A stretch of 64,000 bases of DNA, from contig CAJNDS010000425.1 of assembly GCA_905221605.1 (NCBI GenBank), forward strand, positions 79,910-143,909. The letters run 5' to 3'. The stretch is from Symbiodinium natans (Eukaryota > Sar > Dinophyceae > Suessiales > Symbiodiniaceae). A model generated the notes under the pieces. That model ran no database searches. It was not told where the DNA came from and saw only the letters and a program-made list of their open reading frames with translations. Both the position numbers and the translations under genes were made by a program. This document shows positions 1 to 12,000 of the stretch, piece by piece. Positions within the stretch are counted from its first letter, which is position 1, and every line of letters starts with the position of its first letter.

Positions 1-720
1 AAGCTGGCGCTGGTCATGGGAACGCAGCCATGCAGGCTTTGACGTCGTTCACACACATGTTCACACACTGCGGGAGTGGCAATGGCGGAAGCTGGCCGCA
101 GGCTCCACCACTTGCAGGCACCCATGGCGGCTTCGACGGTTTTCACAAGCGTCTGGCGCTGGGAGCAGCTGAGGAAGAGGTTTTTCAGCTTCTCCCAACG
201 CAAGGCACCTGTGGAAGCTTTGACATTGGAGGCACCCATGGCGGCTTCGATGGCGTTCGCGTGCGTCTGGCATTGGGAGAAGGTGAGGAAGAGGTTCGTC
301 AGCTTCTCCCAAGGCAAGGCGCATATGTGGAAGCGTTGACGGCAAGCTGGCGCTGGTCATGGGAACGCAGCCATGCAGGCTTTGACGTCGTTCACACACA
401 TGTTCACACACTGCGGGAGTGGCAATGGCGGAAGCTGGCCGCAGGCTCAACCACTTGCAGGCACTCATGGCGGCTTCGACGGCTTTCTCAAGCAGAGTTT
501 CTCCCAACGCAAGCAAGGCACCTGTGGAAGCTTTGACAGCGTTCGCATGGACCCACCACGGATTGGGAGTGGGACTGCTTCTCCCGTTGGAAGGCTGATC
601 CCATCTTGTAAGCTTCCACACGTCCCAAAGCCAGCCAAAAGGCGGAAAGATGTTGAGGAGGCCGTGGTGAGCTCAGGTGCAGGATGGCGCAAATTTGGTT
701 CCTGGTGATATCTCTGGCAT
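1..720. repeat. Tandem repeat with 343-bp higher-order period
   Basis: The first ~340 bases recur from base 344 (the start AAGCTGGCGCTGGTCATG appears at 1 and 344). Inside, a ~115-bp subunit containing ATGGCGGCTTCGA recurs near 123, 238 and 466, so the 343-bp unit is about three diverged subunits. Long open frames exist on both strands, as expected of a repeat whose length is nearly a multiple of three, so I do not choose a product. The window starts inside the array and the last copy decays after about 560. Confidence 0.8.
613..708 (+). CDS. Candidate exon, unknown product
   Basis: An AG acceptor-like site (TTGTAAG) at 612 is followed by an open frame to a TGA at 706-708. It encodes a basic then acidic peptide (PKPAKRRKDVEEA) ending GAGWRKFGSW. 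It directly follows the tandem array. The WRKF string recalls WRKY proteins, but no zinc ligands are visible, so I do not assign it. Confidence 0.25.
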   Translation, partial: LPHVPKPAKRRKDVEEAVVSSGAGWRKFGSW

Positions 721-1095
721 CTTGCAAAATGCGAAAGACTCTCAGGTACCCGCGATTCCCATCCCAAACGCTGCACCACGAAGCACCCTCGAATCCAAAA
801 GCACTACCTGCAACCCTCTAGCACCCTGAAACCCCAAAGCCCGGAATATCCCGGAATCTTTGAACCCTTTAACTCCCTTAACCGGTCATGTCCACAAAAC
901 ATGGCAAAGTTAAACCTTGATGAAGGGCAGGCAAAATTCAGCGGGGTTTCTCTAATCCATGGTCCCTTTTGTGGTTCCGATTGCAAGACGGAGCCTTATG
1001 TTAGTCGATATTGCAAAGTGACCATGATAACCGTTAGGCTGCCCACCGTATTTATGAGGGTCTCCAATGAGCGACCATAATTCAGAGAAACCCAC

Positions 1096-1116
1096 ATATT
1101 CATATATATATATATA

Positions 1117-1152
<36 letters not shown>

Positions 1153-1198
1153 TATATATATATATATTCATATATATATATATATATATATATATTCA
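1096..1198. repeat. AT dinucleotide microsatellite
   Basis: About 100 bases of (TA)n interrupted by TTCATA or TGCATA steps. No coding signal. Confidence 0.9.
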
Positions 1199-1499
1199 TG
1201 ATTTCATGAAGGATTTGCACCAAGAGTCTCGCTCAACCAGGCCAGGTGCCTCCTGCCAGGCCCGGGGGCCTTTTTTTGAATTCTCCTGTTTTTTTCTTGT
1301 TGGCTTTGTGGGAGTTTTGGGTCAAGGGACTGAAGGAGGGACCCTTGTCAGGGCCCTAAGGGGTTATTTAGGGGCTAGCTAGGTTTTTCGGGGCTGTAGA
1401 AGGTACATACCGGTGGCGTTGTTGAGCTCTCTGCCTCCTCCTTTCCGGTTCTCCGGAGCCTTTCTGGGCTCTCCGGAGCATTTAGGGTGGCCTCCCAAG

Positions 1500-2035
1500 T
1501 TCTCAACTTGGCATGGCAGGGTTTAGGGTTTAGGGTTTAGGGTTTAGGGTTTCGGGTTTAGGGTTTAGGGCGCCTTGGTCACCCTTGGTACGACGAAAGC
1601 GCAGGGCAAGCAAAACTCGGTAGGGTTTAGACTGTTTAGGGTTTGGGGTTTAGTAGGGTTTCAGGAAATTTTAAAGCTTTAGGGTTTTGAACCTTTCAAG
1701 TTGTGTTGCTGAAGAACCCCCCAAAAAAAGAAAACATATTCTTCCTCACAAGGGCAATACAGGGATCGTTCTCTTTTGCTTTCGGGGGTTCTTAAGCAAA
1801 TAGTAGCTAGGACCGGGAGTAGGCCTTTTTTTCCTTTTTTTTAGGGTTGGGGTTCCCTGATAATCCCCTTAAAGCCAAAAAGGGTACCCTTTTTATTCCT
1901 AAGTTACTCCCGGGTCTAGGTAGTCAGCTGTTTCGAGAACCGCTTGTCTGTTCATCGATGGTGCTCGACACTAAACGATTGCCGTTTCAGGACACCCTCA
2001 ACCCTAAACCCGAAACCCTAAACCCCAAACCCTAA
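1500..2035. repeat. Telomere-like heptamer cluster
   Basis: TTTAGGG copies at 1508-1570 and around 1620-1690, then CCCTAAA-type copies at 1995-2035. An inverted-repeat element (1807-1920) lies between them. No exon was recognised between 720 and 2361 apart from these repeats. Confidence 0.8.
1807..1920. mobile_element. Inverted-repeat element, family I, copy 1
   Basis: The left end CTAGGACCGGGAGTAGGC is the inverse of the right end (TTACTCCCGGGTCTAGG). A second copy with the same ends and a similar core (CCCCTTAAA, AAAAGGG) is at 48383-48491. At ~114 bp with no ORF, it fits a MITE or introner-like element. Confidence 0.7.
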
Positions 2036-2361
2036 ACCGCAGAGGGGGGGGGAAGTTGGGAAAGAGGGAGACTAGATCCGGTCTGCCTTCTGAGGTTAAT
2101 TTGAAGGCCTTCCCTCAACAGAGCAGGATCGAGGTAACCTCACCTTGGGGCGGGCACTTTCATGCCTAACTGGCCTAACTTTCTGTTAAACATAAGCCGA
2201 CATGGTAACTAAGCAGAATCTGCGGGGGAATCTGCGGGGGAATGCCAAGCTCAACAATCGTAGCTGTTCTTAAGCCAGATGACTCTCCGGTCTTTGAAAG
2301 ACTTTGAGAGAAATTTCGCAGAGCGGCTCAGGAAACGGCCCCTGGCGCCTCGCCTGTCGAC

Positions 2362-3693
2362 ATGCTTCGTGTATCCGTGGCTCTGCCGAGTGGAAAGGAG
2401 GTCGCCCTCGAAGTGCCGGAATCCTCCAAGGTTGGAGAGTTGAAGGTTCTGGCCCAGAACTCCTTGGGAAGTTTCCTGAGACTTGTGACAGGAGACGGGC
2501 GTGTCTTGAGAGATCCCGAGGACTCCCTGGAAGCTGCGGGACTTCGAGAAGGAGACCATCTTGTGGCCATCGCGCAGCAACCGACACTCACAGCGGGAAG
2601 AGACGCCTTTGCCCTTTGGTGTCACGGAGGCGACAGGATCGTCACCTGGGGAAACCCAAGCGTCTGTGGCGACCGCTTCGCGATCAAGGGCCAGCTTGCA
2701 GGTGTCCAGCAGGTTCACGCCAAATCGCAAGCGTTCGCAGCGATCTTGGGGGATGGATCGGTTGCTACCTGGGGAAAAGAAGATGCGGGTGGTGACAGCT
2801 CTAAAGTTCGCGATCGGCTCAGGGGTGTGCAGCAACTGCAGGCGACCTTCACGGCCTTCGCTGCCATCCTGCAGGATGGGTCGGTGGTGACTTGGGGCGA
2901 TCCAGCCGGTGGCGGAAACAGCTCTGCGGTCCAAGGCCAGCTCCGAAACGTGCGCCAGCTGCAGGGGACCAACTCGGCTTTTGCCGCCGTCCTGGAGGAT
3001 GGGTCTGTTGTGACCTGGGGCAGAACCCATGGTGGGGACAGCTCGGCAGTCCAAGCTCAGCTGAAGAATGTGCGCGAACTTCGCTCCACGGGCTTCGCCT
3101 TTGCAGCGGTTCTGGCGGATGGATCGGTAGTTACATGGGGTGAGGCGGGTGATGGAGGTGACAGCTCCAGCGTACCTGGGCTGAGGAATGTACGGCAGGT
3201 CCGGGCCACAAACCATGCATTTGCTGCTATCCTGGAAGACAGATCGGTTGTTGTATGGGGCGGCCGAGACTATGGTGGCAGTTTTGGTGACATCTCTGTC
3301 CAAGATCGTCTCAGAAGTGTGCAGGAAATTCAAGGCACAGTTGGGGCCTTTGCCGCGATTCTGGAAGACAAATCCGTTGTGACATGGGGTAATCCAAACC
3401 TCGGGGGTGACAGCTCCACAGTGCAAGATCAATTGCAAAACGTGCGCCAGATCAGAGGAACAGCTTCGGCCTTTGCCGCACTCTTGGAGAATGGGTCGGT
3501 GGTGACTTGGGGCAACCCTGTTGATGGTGGCGACAGCTCCAGCGTCCGAGACCGACTCAGGAACGTGCAGAAGATCGAGGCAACCTCTGCAGCTTTTGCC
3601 GCGATCCTGGAGGATGGCTCACTTGTGACATGGGGCAAGCCTCGTATGGGGGGTGACAGCTCGGGAGTCCAAGAGCACCTGCACTTCCTTTAG
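2362..3693 (+). CDS. Ubiquitin-like domain + RCC1-type repeat protein (HERC-like)
   Basis: A single uninterrupted 443-residue ORF. Residues ~1-72 read as a ubiquitin-like fold (MLRVSVALPSGKEVALEV, later DGRVLRDPEDSLEAAGLREG). Residues ~80-440 are nine tandem repeats of about 40 residues, each with AFAA(I/V)L.DGSVVTWG followed by GGDSS..V...L and an N-V-R-Q-I/L-like step. These resemble RCC1/HERC β-propeller blades, and dinoflagellate proteins of this design are often labelled HERC2-like. No HECT catalytic domain is present, so E3 ligase activity is not supported; a binding or scaffold role is an inference. The ATG at 2362 is chosen because the ubiquitin-like strand starts there and the frame is closed shortly upstream. 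It is the only long intronless gene here. The opposite strand is also open across much of it, which is a shadow of the repeat. Confidence 0.85.
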   Translation: MLRVSVALPSGKEVALEVPESSKVGELKVLAQNSLGSFLRLVTGDGRVLRDPEDSLEAAGLREGDHLVAIAQQPTLTAGRDAFALWCHGGDRIVTWGNPSVCGDRFAIKGQLAGVQQVHAKSQAFAAILGDGSVATWGKEDAGGDSSKVRDRLRGVQQLQATFTAFAAILQDGSVVTWGDPAGGGNSSAVQGQLRNVRQLQGTNSAFAAVLEDGSVVTWGRTHGGDSSAVQAQLKNVRELRSTGFAFAAVLADGSVVTWGEAGDGGDSSSVPGLRNVRQVRATNHAFAAILEDRSVVVWGGRDYGGSFGDISVQDRLRSVQEIQGTVGAFAAILEDKSVVTWGNPNLGGDSSTVQDQLQNVRQIRGTASAFAALLENGSVVTWGNPVDGGDSSSVRDRLRNVQKIEATSAAFAAILEDGSLVTWGKPRMGGDSSGVQEHLHFL

Positions 3694-5816
3694 GAGAGCA
3701 ACGACAACTCCTCTCGTTGCCCTGCAGCAGGGTGCCGCGTTGTCGCCGCTGCTGCCCAAGTTTGCTTCTTTTTCTTGGGGGCGGCCTTTCGGGCCGGGCC
3801 GGTTCGGGTCCCAGAGGTGGTTTTGGCAGCTGCCGCTTTTCTGGCGTCACGGTAGAGCTGCCGTCTCTCACTGCGCACTTCAAGTGTCACTGTACTAGTG
3901 CTTGGACCTGACGTGGAAACGACACTCAACAACGAACTGTGGGAGGAATACCTTTTCTACTCCATAGTACGGGTCCACGTTTGAAAGAGCAACTTACCCT
4001 CGGATGAAAGGCAAACCCTAAACCCTAAACCCCCGACTCAAAGCCCCTAGAGCCTTGAGTGTGAGAGCACCACTGCTCTGCGCAGGTATCATCGCTTCCG
4101 TGTTGAGGCACAGCTCTCGCCTGCACTGAGCCGTGCGGTGGCGTATAGGGTTTAGGGTTTCAGCCCTGAACCCTAAACCCCAAACCCTAAACCCTGAACC
4201 CTCATCACTAATCAACACTAAACCCTGAACCCCCGACACTGAACCCTAAACCCTATAATCCCTAAACCCTAAACCCTATAAACCCTAAACCCGAAACTGC
4301 AGGCCTGGCCACCAGCCTCCCGAACACCGGCGTTGCAGGAGCTGGTGTCGCAGGCGGACGCACGGGAGAAGCCAGCGGTTTGAAGACTGTGGGGTAGGTA
4401 GCGCTTTCAGGGTTTGTTGGGGGGGGGGGGGGGGGGGGGGGGGGGTTGTTTTAAACCCGAAACCCTAAACCCTAAACCCCCAAAACTTCGAATTTGCAAT
4501 TTGGTATGAGGCCACTTAGAGAGTATGGGTTTTTCTTTATGGAATCCGTGTGTTGGGCGTGTCGGCGTACTAGACAATCCCTTGAAAAAGATGGATTTTT
4601 TATGCTTATGTCTTTCCAAAACATTGGCCCGTATGCCGACGCACCCTCTATATAAAGGGTTATATAAGGCATATAAAAGGGATATATGAGGGTTGTAAGG
4701 GATTCATAAGTTATATAAGGGTTGTATGGGCAAAGTGTGAGGAGTTGGCTTGAGAGCTTCTGTCATGAACGTCTCTTGAGTCCGTGCCTCCCTAAACCCT
4801 AAACCCTACACCCTAAACCCTAGACCCGAAACCCTAAACCCTAAACGCAGGACTTTGTGACCCTTCCGTCAACAGCTGGTTCCCTGCGACTCAGCGTGGC
4901 GCAGCGAAAGGACCCTGGGCATCAAGGATCTCAGGGTTGCAGATTGAGCCCGAAACCCTAAACCCTAAACCCCAAATTCAAAACCCTAGGCCTTGAACCG
5001 CAAAGGCTACAGCCTGAAGCTCTCAACAAGAACCCCTATAGTCGTGGGTCCCCTACTTCCCGTAGTTTGGGGTTTATGTTTTTTTGGGTTTAGGGTTTTA
5101 GGGTGTTTGGGTTTTAGGGTTTATGGTAACTCTATCAGTCCCTGTAAACCCTGTAAACCCTGTAAACCTTGTAAAGCCCTATGAAACCGGAAAGCGCGAG
5201 AAGCCCCTGCAAAATATCTACGATAGTAGGTCTTTGAGAAGTGGCACCCAAGTTGGAGTATTGAATATTTCGAAGTGGTGGGGGCCGCCTTTGAGCTACA
5301 GGGTCTAGGAACGGGAAAGAGCGGCCCCAAAAACTAAACGGGGTAGGGGGTGGTTTTCCGGGCAGGGGATTGCGCGCTTCGAGAGTGTTGTTCTGAGAGC
5401 AGGGAGGCCTTCCAGGTTCAGGGTTTCGGGGCAGAGAAGCCCTAAACCCTAAACCCTAAACCCTAAAACCTACGCCCTAACGTGAACAGGACCTGAAGTG
5501 CTTGAGCAGCGCCGGGCCCATGAAGGGCGCGGGGGGCCTGGGATGCTTCTTTTCAGGTTTTGGGGTTTATAAGGTTTACGGGCTTCTGATGGGGGGATTT
5601 GGGGGTATTTTTGGGGGGGTTTGAGGGGTTAGGGTGGGTAGAAGGGGCTTGAGGCAGATTGGAAGGTTTTGAGATTTTTGTGGTTTAGGGTTTAGGGTTT
5701 AGGGTTGCTTTGGATTTTAGGACTTAGGGCTTGGGGGCTTCGATCTGAGCCCGCGGCTACAGCAGCACGCAGCGGGCACACCTCCTTGGCGGCCCTCCAC
5801 CCCAAACCAAGCCCTG

Positions 5817-5892
5817 GTTTAGGGTTTAGGGTTTAGGGTTTAGGGTTTAGGGTTTAGGGTTTAGGGTTTAGGGTTTAGGGTTTAGGGTTTAG
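5817..5892. repeat. Perfect (TTTAGGG)n array
   Basis: About ten uninterrupted TTTAGGG heptamers on the + strand, interstitial and not followed by a chromosome end. Confidence 0.95.
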
Positions 5893-7497
5893 GCTTTTGC
5901 TGGTTCTCTGAGGTTGCTGCCATCTCGTCCCAGATGGACACAATTGACATGGAGGAAGGCCCCGGACTGCTCTCTCCTACAAAAGCCGCTGTGTAACGCA
6001 GCCGCCTCCAGCCCTTCCTTCGATAAAGGCTTGCCTGGATGTTTTTTAAGCCTTTCGCAGGCTTCTTTGCTCCAGCAGCCTCCACAGCCGGAACTGGTCG
6101 CCCTCCGAGCACACGCCTGGAGTTCTTCCCTGGAGTTCGGAACTTCAAAACTTCGGTGGGAGCCTGTTGCGACAAGCCACCTGAAGCAAAGCCTCAACCC
6201 TAAAACCCTCAATCCCTCAACAGGGCCCACGCCCAGCCCATGCCATACACCTGCAACTATTGGAGCCTTGGGGTATACCAATCCTTCATAACTTTTTCTC
6301 TGAAACATCTACCCTTTGAAGCATTCTAAGTACTATCCATTCTAAGTGCACACACACACAATGTGACGCATCCACAGACCCCTCCAAAGGCGTCGGCAGC
6401 GAAACCGCCCGGAGCAAGCTGGATAAGATTGCCGAGGAGCCAGATGTTCTTGGACCGCAAGGGCCGACTAGGTCTTCTACATGCGTTTCGGGTCGGGTTT
6501 AGGGTTGGGGGTTTAGGGTTTAGGGAGTATAGGGTTTAGGGTTTAGGGCTTAGGGTTTAGGGTTTAGGGTTTAGGGTTTTTGGCGTAGTCATGCGTGTGA
6601 TTCTACTCCAAGGGTTCCCATATCAGATCATATCTTGGGGGACCCAAAGGGCAGTTACCAAGTAAACTGCGGGGCCTTTTCGCCGGGCCACACAAGCCCC
6701 CCAAAACTCTAAACCCTAAATCCTAAACCCTAAACCCTGAACCCTAACTGCCACTGAAGAGCAATCAGAGAAGAAGAAACCCAAACCCTGAACCCTAAGC
6801 CCCCTATAAGGTGAGACACGGCAGCGACAGTGCGAAGATGCCATCAGGCCTGGCGCCTGAGCTTTCGACTCCGCGAGCCGGGTTGGACAGGGTTCCAAGC
6901 TCACAAACCCTGAGCTTCCAAACCCCTACAGGCCCTAAACCCTAAACCCTCAACCCTAAACCCTAAACCCTCAACCCTCAACCCTAAACCCTCATCGTCC
7001 CTTCTTGTGAATATTAGGCTCGGCTGGGCAAGAGGAGCTCATGGGTTCCAGGGCTCCTTCTCTCCTTTCCAGGATGGTCCCCCACCCGAAGTCGTCTGCC
7101 CCTTTTATGGTTTTAGGGTTTAGGGTTTAGGGTTTGGGGTTTTAGGGTTTTAGGGTTTTATAGGGTTTAGGGTTGAGGGTTTAGGGTTCAGGGTGGTTTG
7201 GAGGCTTTAGGGGCTGCATTGCAAAGCTTAGCGTGGAAGCTGAGACGGCGGAGCTTTTCCAGTACCAAATGCTTTTCTTGATTGGGAGGGTCGCTGACAC
7301 CCCTTCCCCCTGTCCCCAGAAAGTCATGCTGTGAGCTTGGATGCGCAAACCCTCAACTTAAACCCGCAGCCTGTGCCTTCTCCGAGAGGCCTGGCGAGTG
7401 GACTTGCCGAAGGGGCACAGTCCCAGCTGGGAGCTAAGGGGGCCTTGGAAGGTTTGGGGTCCAGGGCCTGAGATGTCCAGTCCCCTCCCCCTAATCG

Positions 7498-7622
7498 GGT
7501 TTAGGGTTTAGGGTTTAGGGTTTAGGGTTTAGGGTTTAGGGTTTAGGGTTTAGGGTTTAGGGTTTAGGGTTTAGGGTTTAGGGTTTAGGGTTTATTTAGG
7601 GTTTAGGGTTTAGGGTTTAGGG
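7498..7622. repeat. Perfect (TTTAGGG)n array
   Basis: About seventeen heptamers, with one TTTATTTAGGG slip near 7592. Among the longest arrays in the window. Confidence 0.95.
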
Positions 7623-8300
7623 CTTGGGGAGATTAAACCACCCCTACACCCCAATATGAAATACTCCCCCATCATGGTTGGGGGGGTAGGGGTGTTTAAT
7701 ATTTGGCGAGGGGAAACCATACTCTTCGCCCCTGAACTCCCAGAATTTCCGAACACTAAACCCTAAACCTTAACCCTAAACACTAAACCCTAAACCCTAA
7801 ACCCCAAACCCTAAACCCCAAACCCTAAACCCTACTCCCAAAACCCTAAGCCTCTGAAATTCCCTGAGCTCCCCACGAGTCATGGCAAGGTCCACGGCCG
7901 CTCCATTTGAGCCAAGCGCTTCGCCCTTGGCGTTTGCTGCCACACAGGGTTTAGGCTTTAGGGTTTAGGGTTTAGGGTTCAGGGTTTAGGGTTTAGGGTT
8001 TATAGAAATTGTATAGGGTTCAGGTCCGGAGTTTTGAGCGAAAGTTTTGACCGAAAGTTTTGGCCGAAAGTTTCTTTTTTTGCTTTGGGTGAGGTTTTTA
8101 TGGAAAGTTTTGACCGAAAGTGTCTTTTTTGGCTTTGGGTGAGGTTTTTTATGCTTTGGAGCTTGGGCTGGGGGGCTGAGGCTGGGTCTAGGCTGGGGAT
8201 GGGGCCGGGGCTGGGGCTAGGGGCTGAGGGCTGGGCTGGGGCTGGGGCTGGGGGGCCAGGCGGCTGCTGGCGGCGAGGGCTGGTGCGCTTTTTGGATTGG

Positions 8301-8484
8301 GATATTCAGAATGATATAACCGCTTTGGATGCATTTACTTAAGCTCTGCTTGTCAGCTGTTTAGACAAATAACTTGGAACCTAGAGGTTTGGGATATTCA
8401 GAATGATACAACCGCTTTGGATGAATTTAATTAAGCTCTGCTTGTCAGCTGTTTAGACAAATAAGTTGGAACCTAGAGGTTTAA
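8301..8484. repeat. 92-bp tandem duplication
   Basis: GATATTCAGAATGATA begins at 8301 and again at 8393. The two 92-bp copies share TTAAGCTCTGCTTGTCAGCT and end at AACCTAGAGGTTT. A third partial start (GGGATATTCACGA) is near 8547. Confidence 0.85.
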
Positions 8485-9029
8485 GTGAATTGAATATTTG
8501 GCCTTCCGCAGGCGCTTTGAATTCATTTAGACAAACAAATAACGTGGGATATTCACGACGACACCACATACAATTCCTATTTACCCTGGTCTTGAGGGTT
8601 TGGGGTTTAGGGTTTAGGGTTTAGGGAGCACCCAAGTACCGGGAAGTTCCCCCCGCTCCCCCCCCCCCACCGCCGCCGCCCCAAGCCCTTCAGGGTTTAG
8701 GGGTTAGGGTTCAGGGTTTAGGCTTCAGGGTTCAGGGTTCAGGGTTTAGGGTTTATGGTTTAGGGTTGAGGCTCCACCCCACCTCGCTTTGCATTCTGGC
8801 TGCTTGGCGGCCTGATGGATGTCGTGTTGTGACTGGAGGAGGTGTAGTAATACCAAGGCTCTCGGCGTTTAGGGTTCAGGTCGCCCGCAGCAGCCCACTC
8901 ACGATATGCAGAGCGTCTTCAAGCTGCCGACGCCTGTTTTGGCTTTCAGACCTAGTCGCCGGCACGCTTGGTGCTGGTAGACCCGTAGGATCCTAGGCAA
9001 GCAGCGAACTTTTGAGGCTTCGGCTCGCC

Positions 9030-12000
9030 ATGAAAATCTACACCATGCCTATCTCCCAGCCCGCGCGGGCTCTGTCCTGGGCCTGTGCCTGCGAAGGCGC
9101 GGGTTTCCTGTGTGTTTGCTGGGACTCTTCGCGCAAAGTGGAGAGAAGAATCACTAGTCACTAGGACCTAATATAGGGGTCGGAATACTTGCTAATGGTA
9201 TTCCGGTATGGTCCCTAGATACCTATACGATCATACCCCCCTGCCCCAAGCCTTATTCTCATTTCCCATTATTCAGGGCCCATATTAGGAACCCTGCTCG
9301 GTACGTCCATCGGAAGCCAGTCTCAGTCTCTAGTAACATTCCTTGGCCTGCCCTTCGGAATGGGAGCTTACGATATGAGGGGTACCTTACTGGGTCCTTA
9401 TTGTAAGGAGATCCTACTAATTGGGGGTCCTATGTTGGGGGGTCCCCTATTTTCGTAAACCCGAGTTGCCCTGAGGCACCCCGGTGGAGGAGGTCCAGAT
9501 CATGCCTGGCAAGGACACGAGAAGCGAGGACTACAAGAAGCAGGGGGCTATTTTTGCAGTTCCCCGCTTGGAGGACACCGGGAATGTAGAACTCGGGCCA
9601 TGTCGCATCTCGTCCAAGTAAGAGGAGCAATAGCAACACTGTCTGTCACTGTCTAGGGTTTAATTTAGGGTTCAGGGTTAGGCTTTAGGTTTAGGGAGGG
9701 TTTAGGGTTTAGGGTTTAGGGCCCTTATTATGGTTATTGTGGCCTCCTCTGCACCATCATACCTTTCTGACTTTTTTCTGCAAAGCATCTACTGTAGGAA
9801 TCTTTGGCCCGTAGACATTTAATTAGACCCTCCGCACAAGACCCCAAATCCCTCAAGCCCAATCTCCGATAACCCTTGGGGACTACATGAATGCTTAAAA
9901 GGGTTTCGGGTTCAGTGTCCAGGGTTTTGGGTTTAGGGTTTTGGGTTTAGGGTTTAGGGTTTAGGGTTTAGGGTTTAGGGTTCAGGGCATCGCATGCGAC
10001 TCAGAGTGACACAGGAGGACGGCTTCATCCTCAACGAAAGCCACGCGATCATGGCGCAACTGGACCGAAAGACAGCAAGGAACTCTCAGGACTCAGGAAC
10101 CCCTAAGCAAAAAGCCCCTTTCAAGGTTTAGGGTTTAGGGCTTAGGGTTTAGGGTTTAGGGTTTAGGGTTTAGGGTTTAAGGGTTTAAGGGTTTGGGGTT
10201 TAGGGTTTAGGGTTTAGGGGTTGGGGTTTAGACTTAAAACACAAACACAAAAACCTAAAGGAACCTGTAAAGGAACCCCTAAGAAAACCTCTTTAAGGAA
10301 CCCTTAAGGAACCCTTAAGGAACCCTTAAGGAACCCTTAAGGAACCCCTAACCGACGCTGTTTCGAGGTACCTCGGCGACCGATTTAACTGGAAGCTCTA
10401 TCCCAAAGAGCCTCGCACGCGTGCACGATCCTTGTCTTTGTTAAAACCGGCTTCGCTGCGAGAGTCTGCCCTGAACACACTCCTTTTTGGAACACGATGG
10501 GCTGCCAGAGGCAGAAAAGGGGCAGAAGAGGCTTTTTACGATGTCTGGTGCCGGAAACTCTGAACCCTAAGCCGCCTGTCCAAGAAAGGAGTCCACCAGT
10601 ACATGAACTGGCACCACCAGAACACGCGCCGCATTACCATCGCCCTCTTCGCACCGGTGATGAGACCGGATATGCAGATACTTGCGTCGCCATGAGCAAA
10701 ACTGTGATCTTGTTGAAAACGCTTAGCCCGAATCCCCAAACCTAAACCCCTAAACCCTATACCCCTACACCCCTAAACCCCCGAAAGCCCAACTTCCTCG
10801 GACTCCTAGAGGGCAAGGCGGGCAAAGCCCCAACCCTAAACCCTTAACCCTTAACCCTAAACCTAAACCCTAGACCCTAGACCCTTAACCCCAAACCGTA
10901 AACCCTTAGCCCTAAACCCAAACCCTAAACCCCATCGGAGTGAGGATACCGCAGCCTACGATTGATATGTGGATGAAGGCCTGGGCGACTCTGTCTCCAC
11001 AGCTTGGTGTGCTTTAAAGGCGCAAGTGATCTGTTTAGGGTGTAGGGTTCAGGGTTTAGGGTTTAGGGTTTAGACTTAGCTGCTTCGGTACGCGCGTGCC
11101 GGCGTCCCTTACGCGCGTCCTAGAAACTTGCGTCTTCAGCACGCACGTCCTGAAATCAAGAGCAACTCTGCGCAGAAAGGGACTGTCCCCATGCGTTTTC
11201 AGGCCCTGTAATTAAGAACGCACACCCGAAACCCTGCACCCTGAACCCGAAGGCTCCGTGCATTTTCCAGGCCTCTTAAAATGCACAGAGCTTTTGCAGA
11301 CAGTGCAGAGCCTTCCGGATGGGCCTCATGAGGTTTTTTTTGGGTTCCTGGGGGGCGAAAAAGCCTCGGTTTTTCACACGGTCCTCTGCGGCCCCAAGCC
11401 CGAAACCTCCCGTGCATTTTCCAGGCCACCCAAAACGCACAGAGCCTGCTGGGACAGCACAGAGTGCGGTCTTTTAGGAGTTCTGGGGGGGAATCATTTG
11501 GAAAAAGCGCACACAGTCCTTGCGGCCCTCAACCCAAAACCCTGAACCGAAAGCTCCCGTGCATTTTCCAGGCCCCCCAAAACGCACAGAGCCTTCTTGG
11601 ACAGTACAGAGCCTTCTGGAAGGTGTCCTCATGAGGTTCCTCAGGGGGCTTCTGGGGGAATCACGTAGTGCAAAAACATGCAAAAACCTCGGAACATGCA
11701 CTCAGTCCTTGCGGCCTCAACCCGAAACCCTGAACCCGAAAGCTCCCGTGCATTTTCCAGGCCCCCCAAAATGCACAGAGCCTTCTTGGACAGTGCAGAG
11801 CCTTCTGCAAGGTGACCTCATGACTCGTGAGGTTCCTTCGGGGGTTTGGGGCCTAGGCAGGAATCACTCAGTGCAAAAAACTCGGAAAATGCACTCGCGA
11901 AATGCACAGAGCCTTTTTGGACAGTGCAGAGCTGGAAGGGGTCCTCATCATGAGGTTCCCTAGAAAGTTCTTGGGGGGCTAGGCAGGAGCCACTCTGTGC

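Larger units (their letters stand above)
3694..9029. other. Exon-poor stretch rich in telomere-like repeats
   Basis: More than 5 kb dominated by TTTAGGG/CCCTAAA heptamers and one-base variants, with a poly-G run at 4419-4446, GT-rich variants near 5040-5130 and GGGGCT repeats at 8160-8260. Non-repeat islets (about 5890-6190, 6365-6490, 7200-7450, 7861-7950) are open in a + frame, but I could not join them or name a product. The islet at 6365-6490 reads DPSKGVGSETARSKLDKIAE and is the most coding-like. Confidence 0.6.

Noticed and set aside
613-708. WRKY transcription factor
   Set aside because: Only a WRKF string, with no following zinc-binding Cys/His pattern.
2251-3438. Long minus-strand ORF (395 codons)
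   Set aside because: It mirrors the UBL-RCC1 gene. The + frame has clear repeat motifs and the minus frame only repeated low-information peptides.
7498-7622. True chromosome end
   Set aside because: The heptamer arrays are short, in both orientations, and lie throughout the window with genes on both sides, so they are interstitial.
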